DNA of 64,000 nucleotides. Origin: Mycolicibacterium lacusdiani. GTDB lineage: Bacteria > Actinomycetota > Actinomycetes > Mycobacteriales > Mycobacteriaceae. The notes under the pieces were generated by a model. That model did not search any database, was not told the DNA's origin, and was given only the letters and a program-made list of their open reading frames with translations. Of this stretch, positions 34,644 through 42,784 are shown piece by piece (within the stretch, counting starts at the first letter, position 1; each line of letters begins with the position of its first letter). A program made the position numbers and the translations under genes. The stretch covers positions 310,001-374,000 of the forward strand of contig NZ_JAKCFC010000001.1 in NCBI RefSeq assembly GCF_021916785.1. Reading direction: 5' to 3'.

Positions 34644-35711
34644 GTGAGGGAATCCGATTTCGACCTGCTGGCCGAACTGGTGGCCACCTACGGCCCCTGC
34701 GGGCAGGAGGACGACGTTCGCCGGGTGTGCGTTCGCGAACTCGAGCCGCTGGTCGACGAGACGTGGATCGGCGAAGCAGGCAACCTCGTCGGACTCGTAC
34801 ACGGCGTCGAGCGCGGGGGTCCCGTCGCGACCCGCGTGACCGCGCACTTGGACGAACTGTCGATGCTCGTCAAGCGGATCGAGGACGACGGCACGGTGCG
34901 TCTGACGCCGCTGGGGACGATGTATCCCGGGAACTTCGGTCTGGGCCCCGTGGCGATGCTCGGCGATCGGGCCACCCTGTGTGGCGTGCTGACCCTCGGG
35001 TCGGAGCACACCACCGAGGAGAGTCAACGCATCTGGGAGACCAAGCCCGATCAGGGCGACAAGGCGCTCGACTGGTTGCACGTCTACGTGTTCACCGGCC
35101 GCACGCCCGAGGAGTTGTCCGAAGCAGGGATCAGGCCGGGGACGCGGGTGTGCGTCGACCGCACGAAGCGGACGCTGGTCGAGTTCGGCGACTACGTGGG
35201 GTCCTACTTCATGGACGACCGCGCCGCGATCACCGCCCTGCTACGTGCCGCGCACACGATCCGGGAGGAGGGTCGGCGTCCGGCGCGTGACGCCTACCTG
35301 GTGTTCACGACCAACGAGGAGGTGGGCGGGATCGGCGGCTCGTATGCCAGCCGCACGCTGCCGGGCGACCTCATGATCGCACTGGAGGTCGGCCCGAGTG
35401 AACTCGAATACGGGACGACCGTGCACGGTGGTCCCGTGATCGGGTTCGGCGATGCGCTGTGCGCCTACGACAAAGACGTCGCCGACGCCCTGATGGACGT
35501 GGCCGGCGGGCTGGGTCTGTCGCCCCAGGCCGCGGTTCTCGGGGCCTTCGAATCGGACGCCTCGCACGCCAAGGCCAACGGCTCGACACCCAAGGCTGGC
35601 CTGCTGTGCCTGCCGACGCTGAGCACCCACGGGTACGAAGTCATTGCCCGGCAAGCCGTTCCGGCGATGGCCGACGTCCTGGTCGACTATCTTCAGCGGC
35701 GTGAACGGTGA
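34644..35711 (+). CDS. M42 family metallopeptidase (glutamyl aminopeptidase-like)
   Basis: A 355-residue co-catalytic zinc peptidase. The metal-site segments TAHLDELSMLV, YFMDDRAAI, TNEEVGGIGG and LEVGPSE are in family order, with a final His in STHGYEVI. M42 enzymes form large tetrahedral complexes that trim peptides from the N-terminus; related proteins are endoglucanases by old annotation. GTG start. It ends in an 11-bp overlap with the mini-DivIVA gene, implying coupled translation. Confidence 0.82.
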   Translation: MRESDFDLLAELVATYGPCGQEDDVRRVCVRELEPLVDETWIGEAGNLVGLVHGVERGGPVATRVTAHLDELSMLVKRIEDDGTVRLTPLGTMYPGNFGLGPVAMLGDRATLCGVLTLGSEHTTEESQRIWETKPDQGDKALDWLHVYVFTGRTPEELSEAGIRPGTRVCVDRTKRTLVEFGDYVGSYFMDDRAAITALLRAAHTIREEGRRPARDAYLVFTTNEEVGGIGGSYASRTLPGDLMIALEVGPSELEYGTTVHGGPVIGFGDALCAYDKDVADALMDVAGGLGLSPQAAVLGAFESDASHAKANGSTPKAGLLCLPTLSTHGYEVIARQAVPAMADVLVDYLQRRER

Positions 35712-35967
35712 GACGCGCCTGACGGCGGAGGACGTTCGGGGGGCGACGTTCGAGAAGCCGCCGTGGGGCAAGCGCGGATACGACGAGAAGTCGGTCAACG
35801 ACTTCCTGCAACTCGCGGCGCGGCGGTTGGACGGCCGCGGCCATCTGTCGTCGGCGGACGTCCGCGGCGTGCGATTTCCCAAGCCGCCGTTCGGACGGCG
35901 CGGTGTCGACGCGGTTGCGGTCGACGCGATGCTCGAGGCGATCGCAGGCAGGATCGACGAACTCTAG
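35701..35967 (+). CDS. Small protein of two DivIVA N-terminal (DivI1A) domains
   Basis: An 88-residue protein made of two copies of the short DivI1A motif: one around LTAEDVRGATFEKPPWGKRG and YDEKSVNDFL, the second around DVRGVRFPKPPFGRRG and VDAVAVDAML. Full DivIVA/Wag31 proteins add a long coiled coil, absent here. The motif is a membrane-curvature-binding element, so this may be a small polar or septal adaptor. It overlaps the M42 peptidase gene by 11 bases. Confidence 0.78.
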   Translation: MNGETRLTAEDVRGATFEKPPWGKRGYDEKSVNDFLQLAARRLDGRGHLSSADVRGVRFPKPPFGRRGVDAVAVDAMLEAIAGRIDEL

Positions 35968-36263
35968 ACGCAGTCCGAGCAGATCTGCTGGCGGTCGGTC
36001 TGCAGGGCGAGGCGGTTGCGGTGCTGCACCAGGAAGCACCGCGAGCACGTGAACTCGTCGGCCTGCTTGGGGACGACGCGCACGGTGAGTTCCTCGCCCG
36101 ACAGGTCGGCACCGGGAAGGTCGAACAGATCCTCGTCCTCGCCGTCGTCCACGTCGAGGACGGCTGTCGCCGCGTCGTTTCGCCGTCCGGCGAGTGCTTC
36201 CAGCGATTCGTCGGCGACGTCGTCGGTCTCGGTCTTGCGTGGGGCGTCGTAGTCGGTGGCCAA
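35964..36263 (-). CDS. DUF4193 family protein (Rv2699c-like)
   Basis: A 99-residue acidic protein starting MATDYDAPRKTE from TTG 36263, with GAAGGGAA upstream. The C-terminal half has two CxxC knuckles (CSRC and CSDC), the DUF4193 signature, likely to bind zinc. The middle is very acidic (DVDDGEDEDLFD). It resembles M. tuberculosis Rv2699c; no function is known. Its stop overlaps the end of the mini-DivIVA gene. Confidence 0.85.
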   Translation of the reverse strand: MATDYDAPRKTETDDVADESLEALAGRRNDAATAVLDVDDGEDEDLFDLPGADLSGEELTVRVVPKQADEFTCSRCFLVQHRNRLALQTDRQQICSDCV

Positions 36264-36392
36264 TGCAGTTCCCTTCGTTCTCGTCCGGCGCCACGTCAAC
36301 GTCGGCGGGGGTGTGGATGTTCCCGAAAACCCCGGCCGGAAACACGGGACCATCAGGCAGGTTGTTCAGAGCGTGACGGCGGGCGCGGTCGC

Positions 36393-37082
36393 TCAGACGG
36401 GCCAGTCCTCCAACCGGTGGGCGGCGTCGAAGAACATCCACTCGTAGCGGGCGGTGGTGACGAAGTGCGCGCGTGCCGTGGCCTCGTCGGCTGCGGTGAG
36501 CGTCGGGCCGATGCGATCGGTCACCGCCAGCACCTCGTCGACGGTGGCGGCGTACTCCTCGCCGGAGTAGCCGTCGATCCACAGCTGATATCTGGGGTCG
36601 GTCGAGCCCCGCTCGGCGAGCGCCGTACCGACGCGGGCATAGATCCAGTAGCAGGGCAGGATCGCTGCGAGCCCCTCGGCGAAGGTGCCGCCGTACGCCG
36701 TCGCCACCAGGTAGCTGGTGTAGGCGCGGGTGGTGGGCAGGACGGGTGAGTCGGCCAACAGGTCGGCGTCGAGCCCGAGCTGGGGGAGCAGCGAATCGTG
36801 CAGCTGGAGTTCGACGTCGAAGACCTCCGCGGCGTGCCGGGCGAACGTCGCGGTGTCGGCGAGCGTGGGAGCCTTCGCGCCGACGATCGCCAGCGCGCGG
36901 GCGTAGTCACGCAGGTAGTGGACGTCCTGCGCGACGTACTGCGCGAAGGCGCGATCGTCGAGGGTGCCGTCGGTCAGACCCGTGACGAACGGGTGCGCGA
37001 GGATGGCGGCGAACGTCGGTTCGATCTCGCGCCACAGACGGTCTGACCAGGTTTGTTCGGTCGGTGCGTGCACGCATCGCAT
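36393..37082 (-). CDS. tenA: TenA family thiaminase II (Cys type)
   Basis: A 229-residue TenA protein of the haem-oxygenase-like fold. The active-site Cys is present in ILPCYWIYARVG, together with YVAQDVHYLRDY and DGYSGEEY, matching the TenA_C group that hydrolyses aminopyrimidine for thiamine salvage. The start is ATG 37082 or GTG 37073. It is divergent from ripD. I looked for a TPP riboswitch in the 243-base leader and saw none. Confidence 0.85.
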   Translation of the reverse strand: MRCVHAPTEQTWSDRLWREIEPTFAAILAHPFVTGLTDGTLDDRAFAQYVAQDVHYLRDYARALAIVGAKAPTLADTATFARHAAEVFDVELQLHDSLLPQLGLDADLLADSPVLPTTRAYTSYLVATAYGGTFAEGLAAILPCYWIYARVGTALAERGSTDPRYQLWIDGYSGEEYAATVDEVLAVTDRIGPTLTAADEATARAHFVTTARYEWMFFDAAHRLEDWPV

Positions 37083-37157
37083 CCTGCCACGCCGCACTCT
37101 CCCCGGGATGCGTGAAATCGCAACTGGGTGAACGTGATTGGCAACACACTTTCAAGA

Positions 37158-37175
37158 TCACCGTTCGGTCACGGT
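37158..37175. promoter_or_regulatory. MtrA/PhoP-type direct repeat upstream of ripD
   Basis: TCACCGT and TCACGGT repeated with an exact 11-bp period. MtrA and PhoP bind TCACAGC-type direct repeats of this spacing, and MtrA controls rip peptidoglycan genes. Each half site differs from TCACAGC at two positions, so support is moderate. Confidence 0.4.
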
Positions 37176-37325
37176 CTGACCAAGAATCTCCCTCGGCACG
37201 CCGTTATTGACGATGGGGATGGCACGATGTGGTGTGGAAGTGACAGAAGTGAAGAGCGTGACTTCGCCGGCGGCCCGCCGAAACGGGGTCCCGACCGGTG
37301 CCGACCGCACGAACGAGAAAGACCG

Positions 37326-37937
37326 ATGAAACTCACCAGGGCATTCGCAGCGATCACCGCCTTCGCCGTCAGCATGACCGTGCTGGTCGCGACACCCGGC
37401 TTGGCCGGCGCCGACGCGACGTCGGCACAGCGTCAGCAGGCCATCCAGTACGTGATCAAGCGCGCGATGTCGCAGCAGGGTGTGCCGTTCACCTACGGCG
37501 GCGGTGACGTCAACGGTCCCTCGCTGCCCCCGGTGAGTACGGAGCGCGTGCAGCAGCCCGAACAGTCCGCGACGGGCCTGGCTGCGGCCAACCCCGACCC
37601 GCTGTTCCCCGGCCTCGTCACCCCGGCGGCACCCACGGTGCCGGTCGCACCGCGGGTCCCCGGTTTCGACGCGTCCGGCCTGATCGTCTACGCCTTCGCA
37701 GGCGCAGGCATCAAGATGCCGCGCTCGTCGGGCGAGCAGTACAAGGTCGGTCGCAAGATCCTGCCGTCGGAGGCCTTGCCGGGCGATCTGCTGTTCTACG
37801 GACCCGACGGCACGCAGAGCGTGTCGATGTTCATCGGCAACGGCCAGATGGTGGGCGTGAGCGATACCGCCGTCGCGGTGTCTCCGGTCCGCACCACCGA
37901 CATGGCGCCGTACCTCTCTCGCGTCATCGAGTGGTGA
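37326..37937 (+). CDS. ripD: RipD-type NlpC/P60 protein, catalytically dead
   Basis: A 203-residue exported protein with a signal peptide (cleavage near 28-30). The NlpC/P60 domain has the catalytic Cys replaced by Ala116 in FDASGLIVYAF and the His replaced by Ser165 in SVSMFIGNGQM, exactly the substitutions that define mycobacterial RipD (Rv1566c). RipD binds peptidoglycan without cleaving it. ATG 37326 is preferred over upstream codons since it starts the signal peptide. Confidence 0.88.
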   Translation: MKLTRAFAAITAFAVSMTVLVATPGLAGADATSAQRQQAIQYVIKRAMSQQGVPFTYGGGDVNGPSLPPVSTERVQQPEQSATGLAAANPDPLFPGLVTPAAPTVPVAPRVPGFDASGLIVYAFAGAGIKMPRSSGEQYKVGRKILPSEALPGDLLFYGPDGTQSVSMFIGNGQMVGVSDTAVAVSPVRTTDMAPYLSRVIEW

Positions 37938-38017
37938 CGGCGCGACGCGCCTGACCGACCGACGATCTTGGCCACCCTGACCGCCCACGGAACCACCGCG
38001 CTTGGCAGACTGTCCGC

Positions 38018-38512
38018 ATGGCACAGATAACCTTGCGCGGAAACCCCATCAACACCGTCGGTGAACTGCCCGCGGTCGGCAGCCCTGCGCCGAGCTTCAC
38101 GCTGACCGGCACCGACCTGGGGCAGGTCACCAGCGACCAGTTCAATGGCAAGCCCTTCGTGCTCAACATCTTCCCGTCGGTCGACACGCCCGTTTGCTCC
38201 AGCAGTGTGCGGGCCTTCAACGAGCGGGCCGCCTCCTCGGGTACCGCCGTGCTGTGCGTGTCCAAGGACCTGCCGTTCGCGCAGAAGCGGTTCTGCGGCG
38301 CCGAGGGCATCGAGAACGTCACCACGGCATCGGCCTTCCGCGATTCGTTCGGCGAGGACTACGGCGTCACCATCGCCGACGGGCCGATGGCGGGCCTGCT
38401 GGGCCGTGCGGTCGTCGTCGTGGGCGCGGACGGCACGGTCGCGTACACCGAACTGGTGCCCGAGATCGGCCAGGAGCCGGACTACGACGCAGCGGTGGCC
38501 GCAGCAGGCTGA
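38018..38512 (+). CDS. tpx: Thiol peroxidase Tpx
   Basis: A 164-residue atypical 2-Cys peroxiredoxin. Peroxidatic Cys60 is in PSVDTPVC and resolving Cys93 in KRFCGAEG; a further Cys80 matches the M. tuberculosis protein. It reduces peroxides with thioredoxin. The start ATG follows a short leader. It is followed 17 bases later by the FadD32-like ligase gene on the same strand. Confidence 0.95.
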   Translation: MAQITLRGNPINTVGELPAVGSPAPSFTLTGTDLGQVTSDQFNGKPFVLNIFPSVDTPVCSSSVRAFNERAASSGTAVLCVSKDLPFAQKRFCGAEGIENVTTASAFRDSFGEDYGVTIADGPMAGLLGRAVVVVGADGTVAYTELVPEIGQEPDYDAAVAAAG

Positions 38513-38529
38513 CGCCTAGACTGAAGACC

Positions 38530-40383
38530 ATGGATCGCGTTGTGAGCCATGGTCGTTCGGCCGGCTCCTCGGAACGGCCCGGGCTGCTGCGGATCGAGGA
38601 CTGCCTCGACGCACGGGGACGCGTCGTGCTTCCGCCCGGAGTCAACCTGATCTCGCTCATCGAGCGCAACATCGACAACGTCGGCGACGGCGTGGCATAC
38701 CGGTACCTGGATCACACCGGGTCCGCCGGTGTCCGCGCCGTCGAGCTGACCTGGGCACAGCTCGGCACGCGCCTGCGTGCCATCGCAGCCGCGATCCAAC
38801 GCGTTGCCCGTCCAGGGGAACGCGTGGCGATACTCGCGCCGCAGGGACTCGACTACGTTGCCGGGTTCTTCGCGGCCATCAAGGCGGGAACGATCGCGGT
38901 CCCGCTGTTCGCCCCCGAATTGCAGGGCCACGCCGAGCGTTTGGAGACGGCGTTCGCCGATGCCCTGCCGACCGCGGTGCTGACGACGGCGTCCGCGCTC
39001 GGTTCGGTCGGGGACTTCATCGATCGATTGCCCACGGCACGCCGGCCGGCAGTGGTCGTCCTCGACGAGGTCGCGGACGCCGAGGGCGACCACTTCTCGC
39101 CGGTCGACATCGACGTCGAGTCGGTCTCGCACCTGCAGTTCACCTCCGGCTCGACACGTCCGCCCGTCGGCGTCGAGGTGACTCACCGCGCGGTGGGCAC
39201 CAACCTGATCCAGATGATCCTGTCCATCGACCTGCTGGACCGAAACACTCACGGCGTCAGTTGGTTGCCGCTGTACCACGACATGGGGCTGTCGATGATC
39301 GGCTTCCCCGCGGTCTACGGTGGCCACTCGACCCTGCTCTCACCGACGGCGTTCGTTCGTCGGCCCGAACGTTGGATCGAAGCACTATCCGAGGAGTCCC
39401 GGCACGGGCGGGTCGTCACGGCGGCGCCCAACTTCGCCTACGAGTGGACGGCAGCGCGTGGCAAGCTCCCACCGGAGGTGGACGTCGACCTGGCGAACGT
39501 CGTGATGATCATCGGATCCGAGCCGGTCAGCATGTCGGCGATCACGGCCTTCCAGACCGAGTTCGGACCACGCGGGTTGTCGCCGAACGCGATCAAGCCC
39601 TCCTACGGAATCGCCGAGGCAACGCTGTTCGTCTCGACGGTGGCGCCCGACGTGCCGCCGACCGTGGTGCACTTCGACCGCACCGAATTGACGTTCGACC
39701 GCGCGGCGCTGGTCGCTGCCGACGAACCTGGCGCGGTTCCCCAGGTGGCCTGCGGCCAGATCGCCCGCAGCCAGTGGTGCATCATCGTCGACCCGCAGAG
39801 CGCGGCGGAACTTCCCGACGGCAGCGTGGGCGAGATCTGGCTGCACGGCGACAACGTCGGCCGCGGCTACTGGGGCCGACCGGAGGAGACCCGGCACGCG
39901 TTCACCGCCAGGCCGTCATCCCGGCTGACGGCCGGCAGCCACGCCGAGGGGGTGCCGGACGACGAAACCTGGTTGCGCACCGGCGATCTCGGCTGCCGCC
40001 TCGGCGGGGAACTCTACGTCACCGGCCGGCTGGCCGACGTCCTCGAGGTCGATGGCCGCCACCACTATCCCCAGGACGTCGAGGCCACCGTCGCCGACGC
40101 CGCCGAACTGGTTCGGCGTGGCTACGCATCGGCCTTCACCGTGCCCGCCGACGACGCCACGGGTGTGCGCGTGGTCGTCGTGGCCGAACGCGCGGCGCGT
40201 ACCAGTCGGGTCGACCCCGCGCCGTCGGCGGAGGCCATCCGGACCGCCGTAGCCGAACGACACGGGCTGGCGGTGGCCGACGTGCGGTTCGTCTCGGCAG
40301 GCACCATTCCGCGCACCACGAGCGGCAAGCTCGCCCGCTACGCCTGCCGCGCCGCGTATCTCGCCGGGACCTTCGACGGCTGA
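38530..40383 (+). CDS. FadD32-like fatty acyl-AMP ligase
   Basis: A 617-residue adenylating enzyme of the FAAL group: ATP loop QFTSGSTRPPVGV, SWLPLYHDMGL, KPSYGIAEATLF, WLRTGDLG, and C-terminal Lys in RTTSGKLARYACR. It aligns closely with FadD32, which activates the meromycolate chain for Pks13. Here no polyketide synthase is nearby, so it is either a paralogue or serves a partner elsewhere. It probably makes acyl-adenylates, not acyl-CoA. Confidence 0.85.
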   Translation: MDRVVSHGRSAGSSERPGLLRIEDCLDARGRVVLPPGVNLISLIERNIDNVGDGVAYRYLDHTGSAGVRAVELTWAQLGTRLRAIAAAIQRVARPGERVAILAPQGLDYVAGFFAAIKAGTIAVPLFAPELQGHAERLETAFADALPTAVLTTASALGSVGDFIDRLPTARRPAVVVLDEVADAEGDHFSPVDIDVESVSHLQFTSGSTRPPVGVEVTHRAVGTNLIQMILSIDLLDRNTHGVSWLPLYHDMGLSMIGFPAVYGGHSTLLSPTAFVRRPERWIEALSEESRHGRVVTAAPNFAYEWTAARGKLPPEVDVDLANVVMIIGSEPVSMSAITAFQTEFGPRGLSPNAIKPSYGIAEATLFVSTVAPDVPPTVVHFDRTELTFDRAALVAADEPGAVPQVACGQIARSQWCIIVDPQSAAELPDGSVGEIWLHGDNVGRGYWGRPEETRHAFTARPSSRLTAGSHAEGVPDDETWLRTGDLGCRLGGELYVTGRLADVLEVDGRHHYPQDVEATVADAAELVRRGYASAFTVPADDATGVRVVVVAERAARTSRVDPAPSAEAIRTAVAERHGLAVADVRFVSAGTIPRTTSGKLARYACRAAYLAGTFDG

Positions 40384-40392
40384 CCGGTTTCT

Positions 40393-41610
40393 CTACACCT
40401 GACCGTGGCGCGGGGGCCGCGTGCCCGAGAGGGCGTAGCGGCCGATGTGCTGCAGCTTCCACCGGGTGGCGTCGTGCAGCGTGTGGGTCCGGGCATCGCG
40501 CCAGTACCGGGACAGGTTCGCCGACGCCGACGCGCTGCGCGTGCCACCGAGGTCGAACAGCGTGCTCGACGCCTCCAGCGCCGCCCGGACAGCGGCCACC
40601 TTGGCGACGGCGACGGCGACCGATGCCGCCGCGGCGCTGTCCTCGGTGACGTCGGCGCGCGCACTGTCGACTTCACGCGCCGCCTCGGCCAGCAGCGCAC
40701 GAGCAGCCCGCACCGTGACCTCGAGTTCGCCGGCGACCTGGATCAGCGTCGGATCCTCCGCGGAGGTGGGGACGTCGGCCTCGAAGTGCGGCCGCGCCTT
40801 GGCGGTCTGGCGTACGCCTTCGGCCAGCGCCCCGGTGGAGATGCCGACGTCGATCGCGGTGTGCAGCAGCTGAGCATGCGCGCCGTAGGTGGAAGGACCG
40901 TCGAAGATCGGTGAGAACGGCACGACGTGCTCGGCGGGCACGCGCACGGCGTCCAGCGTCACGGTGCCCGAGGCCGTGGTGCGCTGGCCGAGGCCGTCCC
41001 AGTCGTCGACCACCTCGACACCAGCCGCGTCACGCGGGATGAACGCCAACGCCTTTGGGGTCGAGGCGTCCGGCGTCTGGCCATCCTCGGCCAGGGACGC
41101 GCGGACGATGAGCCAGTCGGCGAACCACGAACCCGTCGCGTAGAACTTGCGGCCCGTCATGACGAAGCCGCCTGCGTCGTCGGACGCCAGCGTGGTGCCG
41201 TCCACGTTGACCGGATGCGGGCCGCGTTCGGTCTGGGCGTTGGCGAACAGCGCCCCGTCGCGGACCAGGCCGAAGAAGAAACCCTGCTGCGACGGGCTGC
41301 CCTGCGCACGCAGCGCCTCGAGGAACGTGTAGTGCGAGTGCGGGATCTGAGCCAATGACGGGTCCGCGTGGGCGATGATCCGGAACACCTCGGCAACCAC
41401 CGTCGCGGACAGATCCGGGCCGCCGAACCGGGCGGGCACCGACAGCCCGAGCAACCCACTCCGCTTGAGTGCGTCGACCTCGTCGTGGGGGAGGAGGCGG
41501 CCGGCGTCGCGGTCACCCGCACCCCTGGCGAACTCGGCAGCCAGGTCTTCGGCAACCGCCAACGCGTCGTGGTCGGTCAGGGAACCTGCCTCGCGGGCAG
41601 GGGCGTTCAC
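40393..41610 (-). CDS. Acyl-CoA dehydrogenase-fold flavin monooxygenase, SfnB-like
   Basis: A 405-residue protein of the acyl-CoA dehydrogenase fold, closest in type to SfnB and DszC-like flavin monooxygenases: GLSVPARFGGPDLSATVVAEV, FANAQTERG, GRKFYATGS, and the C-terminal HDATRWKLQHIGRYAL. It lacks the usual Glu base of acyl-CoA dehydrogenases at the expected place. GTG 41610 overlaps the SsuD gene stop by 4 bases. With SsuD- and NtaA-type enzymes it likely oxidises an organosulfur compound using reduced flavin. Confidence 0.78.
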   Translation of the reverse strand: MNAPAREAGSLTDHDALAVAEDLAAEFARGAGDRDAGRLLPHDEVDALKRSGLLGLSVPARFGGPDLSATVVAEVFRIIAHADPSLAQIPHSHYTFLEALRAQGSPSQQGFFFGLVRDGALFANAQTERGPHPVNVDGTTLASDDAGGFVMTGRKFYATGSWFADWLIVRASLAEDGQTPDASTPKALAFIPRDAAGVEVVDDWDGLGQRTTASGTVTLDAVRVPAEHVVPFSPIFDGPSTYGAHAQLLHTAIDVGISTGALAEGVRQTAKARPHFEADVPTSAEDPTLIQVAGELEVTVRAARALLAEAAREVDSARADVTEDSAAAASVAVAVAKVAAVRAALEASSTLFDLGGTRSASASANLSRYWRDARTHTLHDATRWKLQHIGRYALSGTRPPRHGQV

Positions 41611-42776
41611 CGCGCCGAGCCGACGAACGGGATGGAAGCGGGCGCGGCACTGGAGTGGCCGCCGCCGAACAGTCCGCGCTGCCGCAGGACGGGGACGACG
41701 CCCTCGCCGAACCAGTACAGCTCCTCCAGGTGCGGGTAGCCGGAGAAGATGAACTCGTCGATGCCGATCTCGGCGTACTCCGCGATGCGGTCGGCTACGT
41801 CGGTGTGGCTGCCCACCAACGCCGTTCCCGCGCCGCCACGCACGAGGCCGACACCGGCCCACAGGTTCGGTGCGATCTCGAGGCTGCGCGCGTCGTTCCA
41901 GGACCCGTTTGCGCGGTTGGCTTCGTGGAGCGCGAGCATGCGCTTCTGTCCCTCGGACTGGCTGCGGCTCAGCCCGGCTTGGGCGTTGCGCACGGTCTCC
42001 TCGTCGAGCGCGTCGACGAACTTGCCGGCCTGCGCCCACGCCTCGTCGGCGGTGTCGCGCGAAATGGTGTGCAACCGAATGCCGAACCGCACGGTGCGGC
42101 CCTCGTTCGCGGCCTCCTTGCGGATCCACTCGATCTTCTCGCGGACGGCTTCCGGCGGTTCGCCCCAGGTGAGGTAGACGTCGGCATGCCGGGCCGCGAC
42201 CGGCCCCGCCGCCTTCGAACTACCTCCGAAGTACAACGGCGGCACCGGATTCGGCGGCAGCGCCAGTGCGGCGTCCTCCACCTGGATGTGCTTGCCGTTT
42301 AGGGCCACGGTCTCGCCCGCCCACAGTCTTCGCACCACGTCGAGGAATTCGTCGCACCGCTCGTAGCGCGCGTCCTTGTCGAGAAAGTCCCCGAACGACC
42401 GCTGCTCGTGGGCCTCGCCGCCGACGACGACGTTGAGGAGCAGTCGACCGGGGGCGTGCCTGGCGAACGTCGCGGCCATCTGCGCGGACAGGGTCGGGCT
42501 GACCAGTCCGGGCCGGAACGCCACCAGGAACGCCAGCGACGTCGTCTCGCGAGCGAGCAGCGCCGCGGTGACGAACGCGTCCTCGCACCAGGCACCGGTC
42601 GGGATGAGCGCCCCGGTGAAGCCGAACGTCTCGGCGGCCCGCACGATCGACGCCAGGTAGTCGATAGACGCGTCGCGGTCGCTGTGGGCGACGCCGGCCG
42701 GGGTGCCGTGACCACCGCCGACGATCAACCGGCTGTCGCCGTAGGTGGGCAGGAACCAATGCAGTTTCACGGACAC
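41607..42776 (-). CDS. ssuD: Alkanesulfonate monooxygenase SsuD-like
   Basis: A 389-residue bacterial-luciferase-type (LLM) monooxygenase with LHWFLPTYGDSR at the N-terminus, LLLNVVVGGEAHEQRSFGD, and SGYPHLEELYWFGEGVVP at the end, all typical of SsuD. It uses reduced FMN and O2 to cleave alkanesulfonates into aldehyde and sulfite. GTG start. It sits between an NtaA/DszA-type gene and an SfnB-type gene in one operon. Confidence 0.85.
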   Translation of the reverse strand: MSVKLHWFLPTYGDSRLIVGGGHGTPAGVAHSDRDASIDYLASIVRAAETFGFTGALIPTGAWCEDAFVTAALLARETTSLAFLVAFRPGLVSPTLSAQMAATFARHAPGRLLLNVVVGGEAHEQRSFGDFLDKDARYERCDEFLDVVRRLWAGETVALNGKHIQVEDAALALPPNPVPPLYFGGSSKAAGPVAARHADVYLTWGEPPEAVREKIEWIRKEAANEGRTVRFGIRLHTISRDTADEAWAQAGKFVDALDEETVRNAQAGLSRSQSEGQKRMLALHEANRANGSWNDARSLEIAPNLWAGVGLVRGGAGTALVGSHTDVADRIAEYAEIGIDEFIFSGYPHLEELYWFGEGVVPVLRQRGLFGGGHSSAAPASIPFVGSAR

Positions 42777-42784
42777 GAAAAATC

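Noticed and set aside
37083..37325. TPP or ydaO (c-di-AMP) riboswitch in the tenA-ripD divergent region
   Set aside because: Neither the TPP CTGAGA core nor ydaO blocks were seen.
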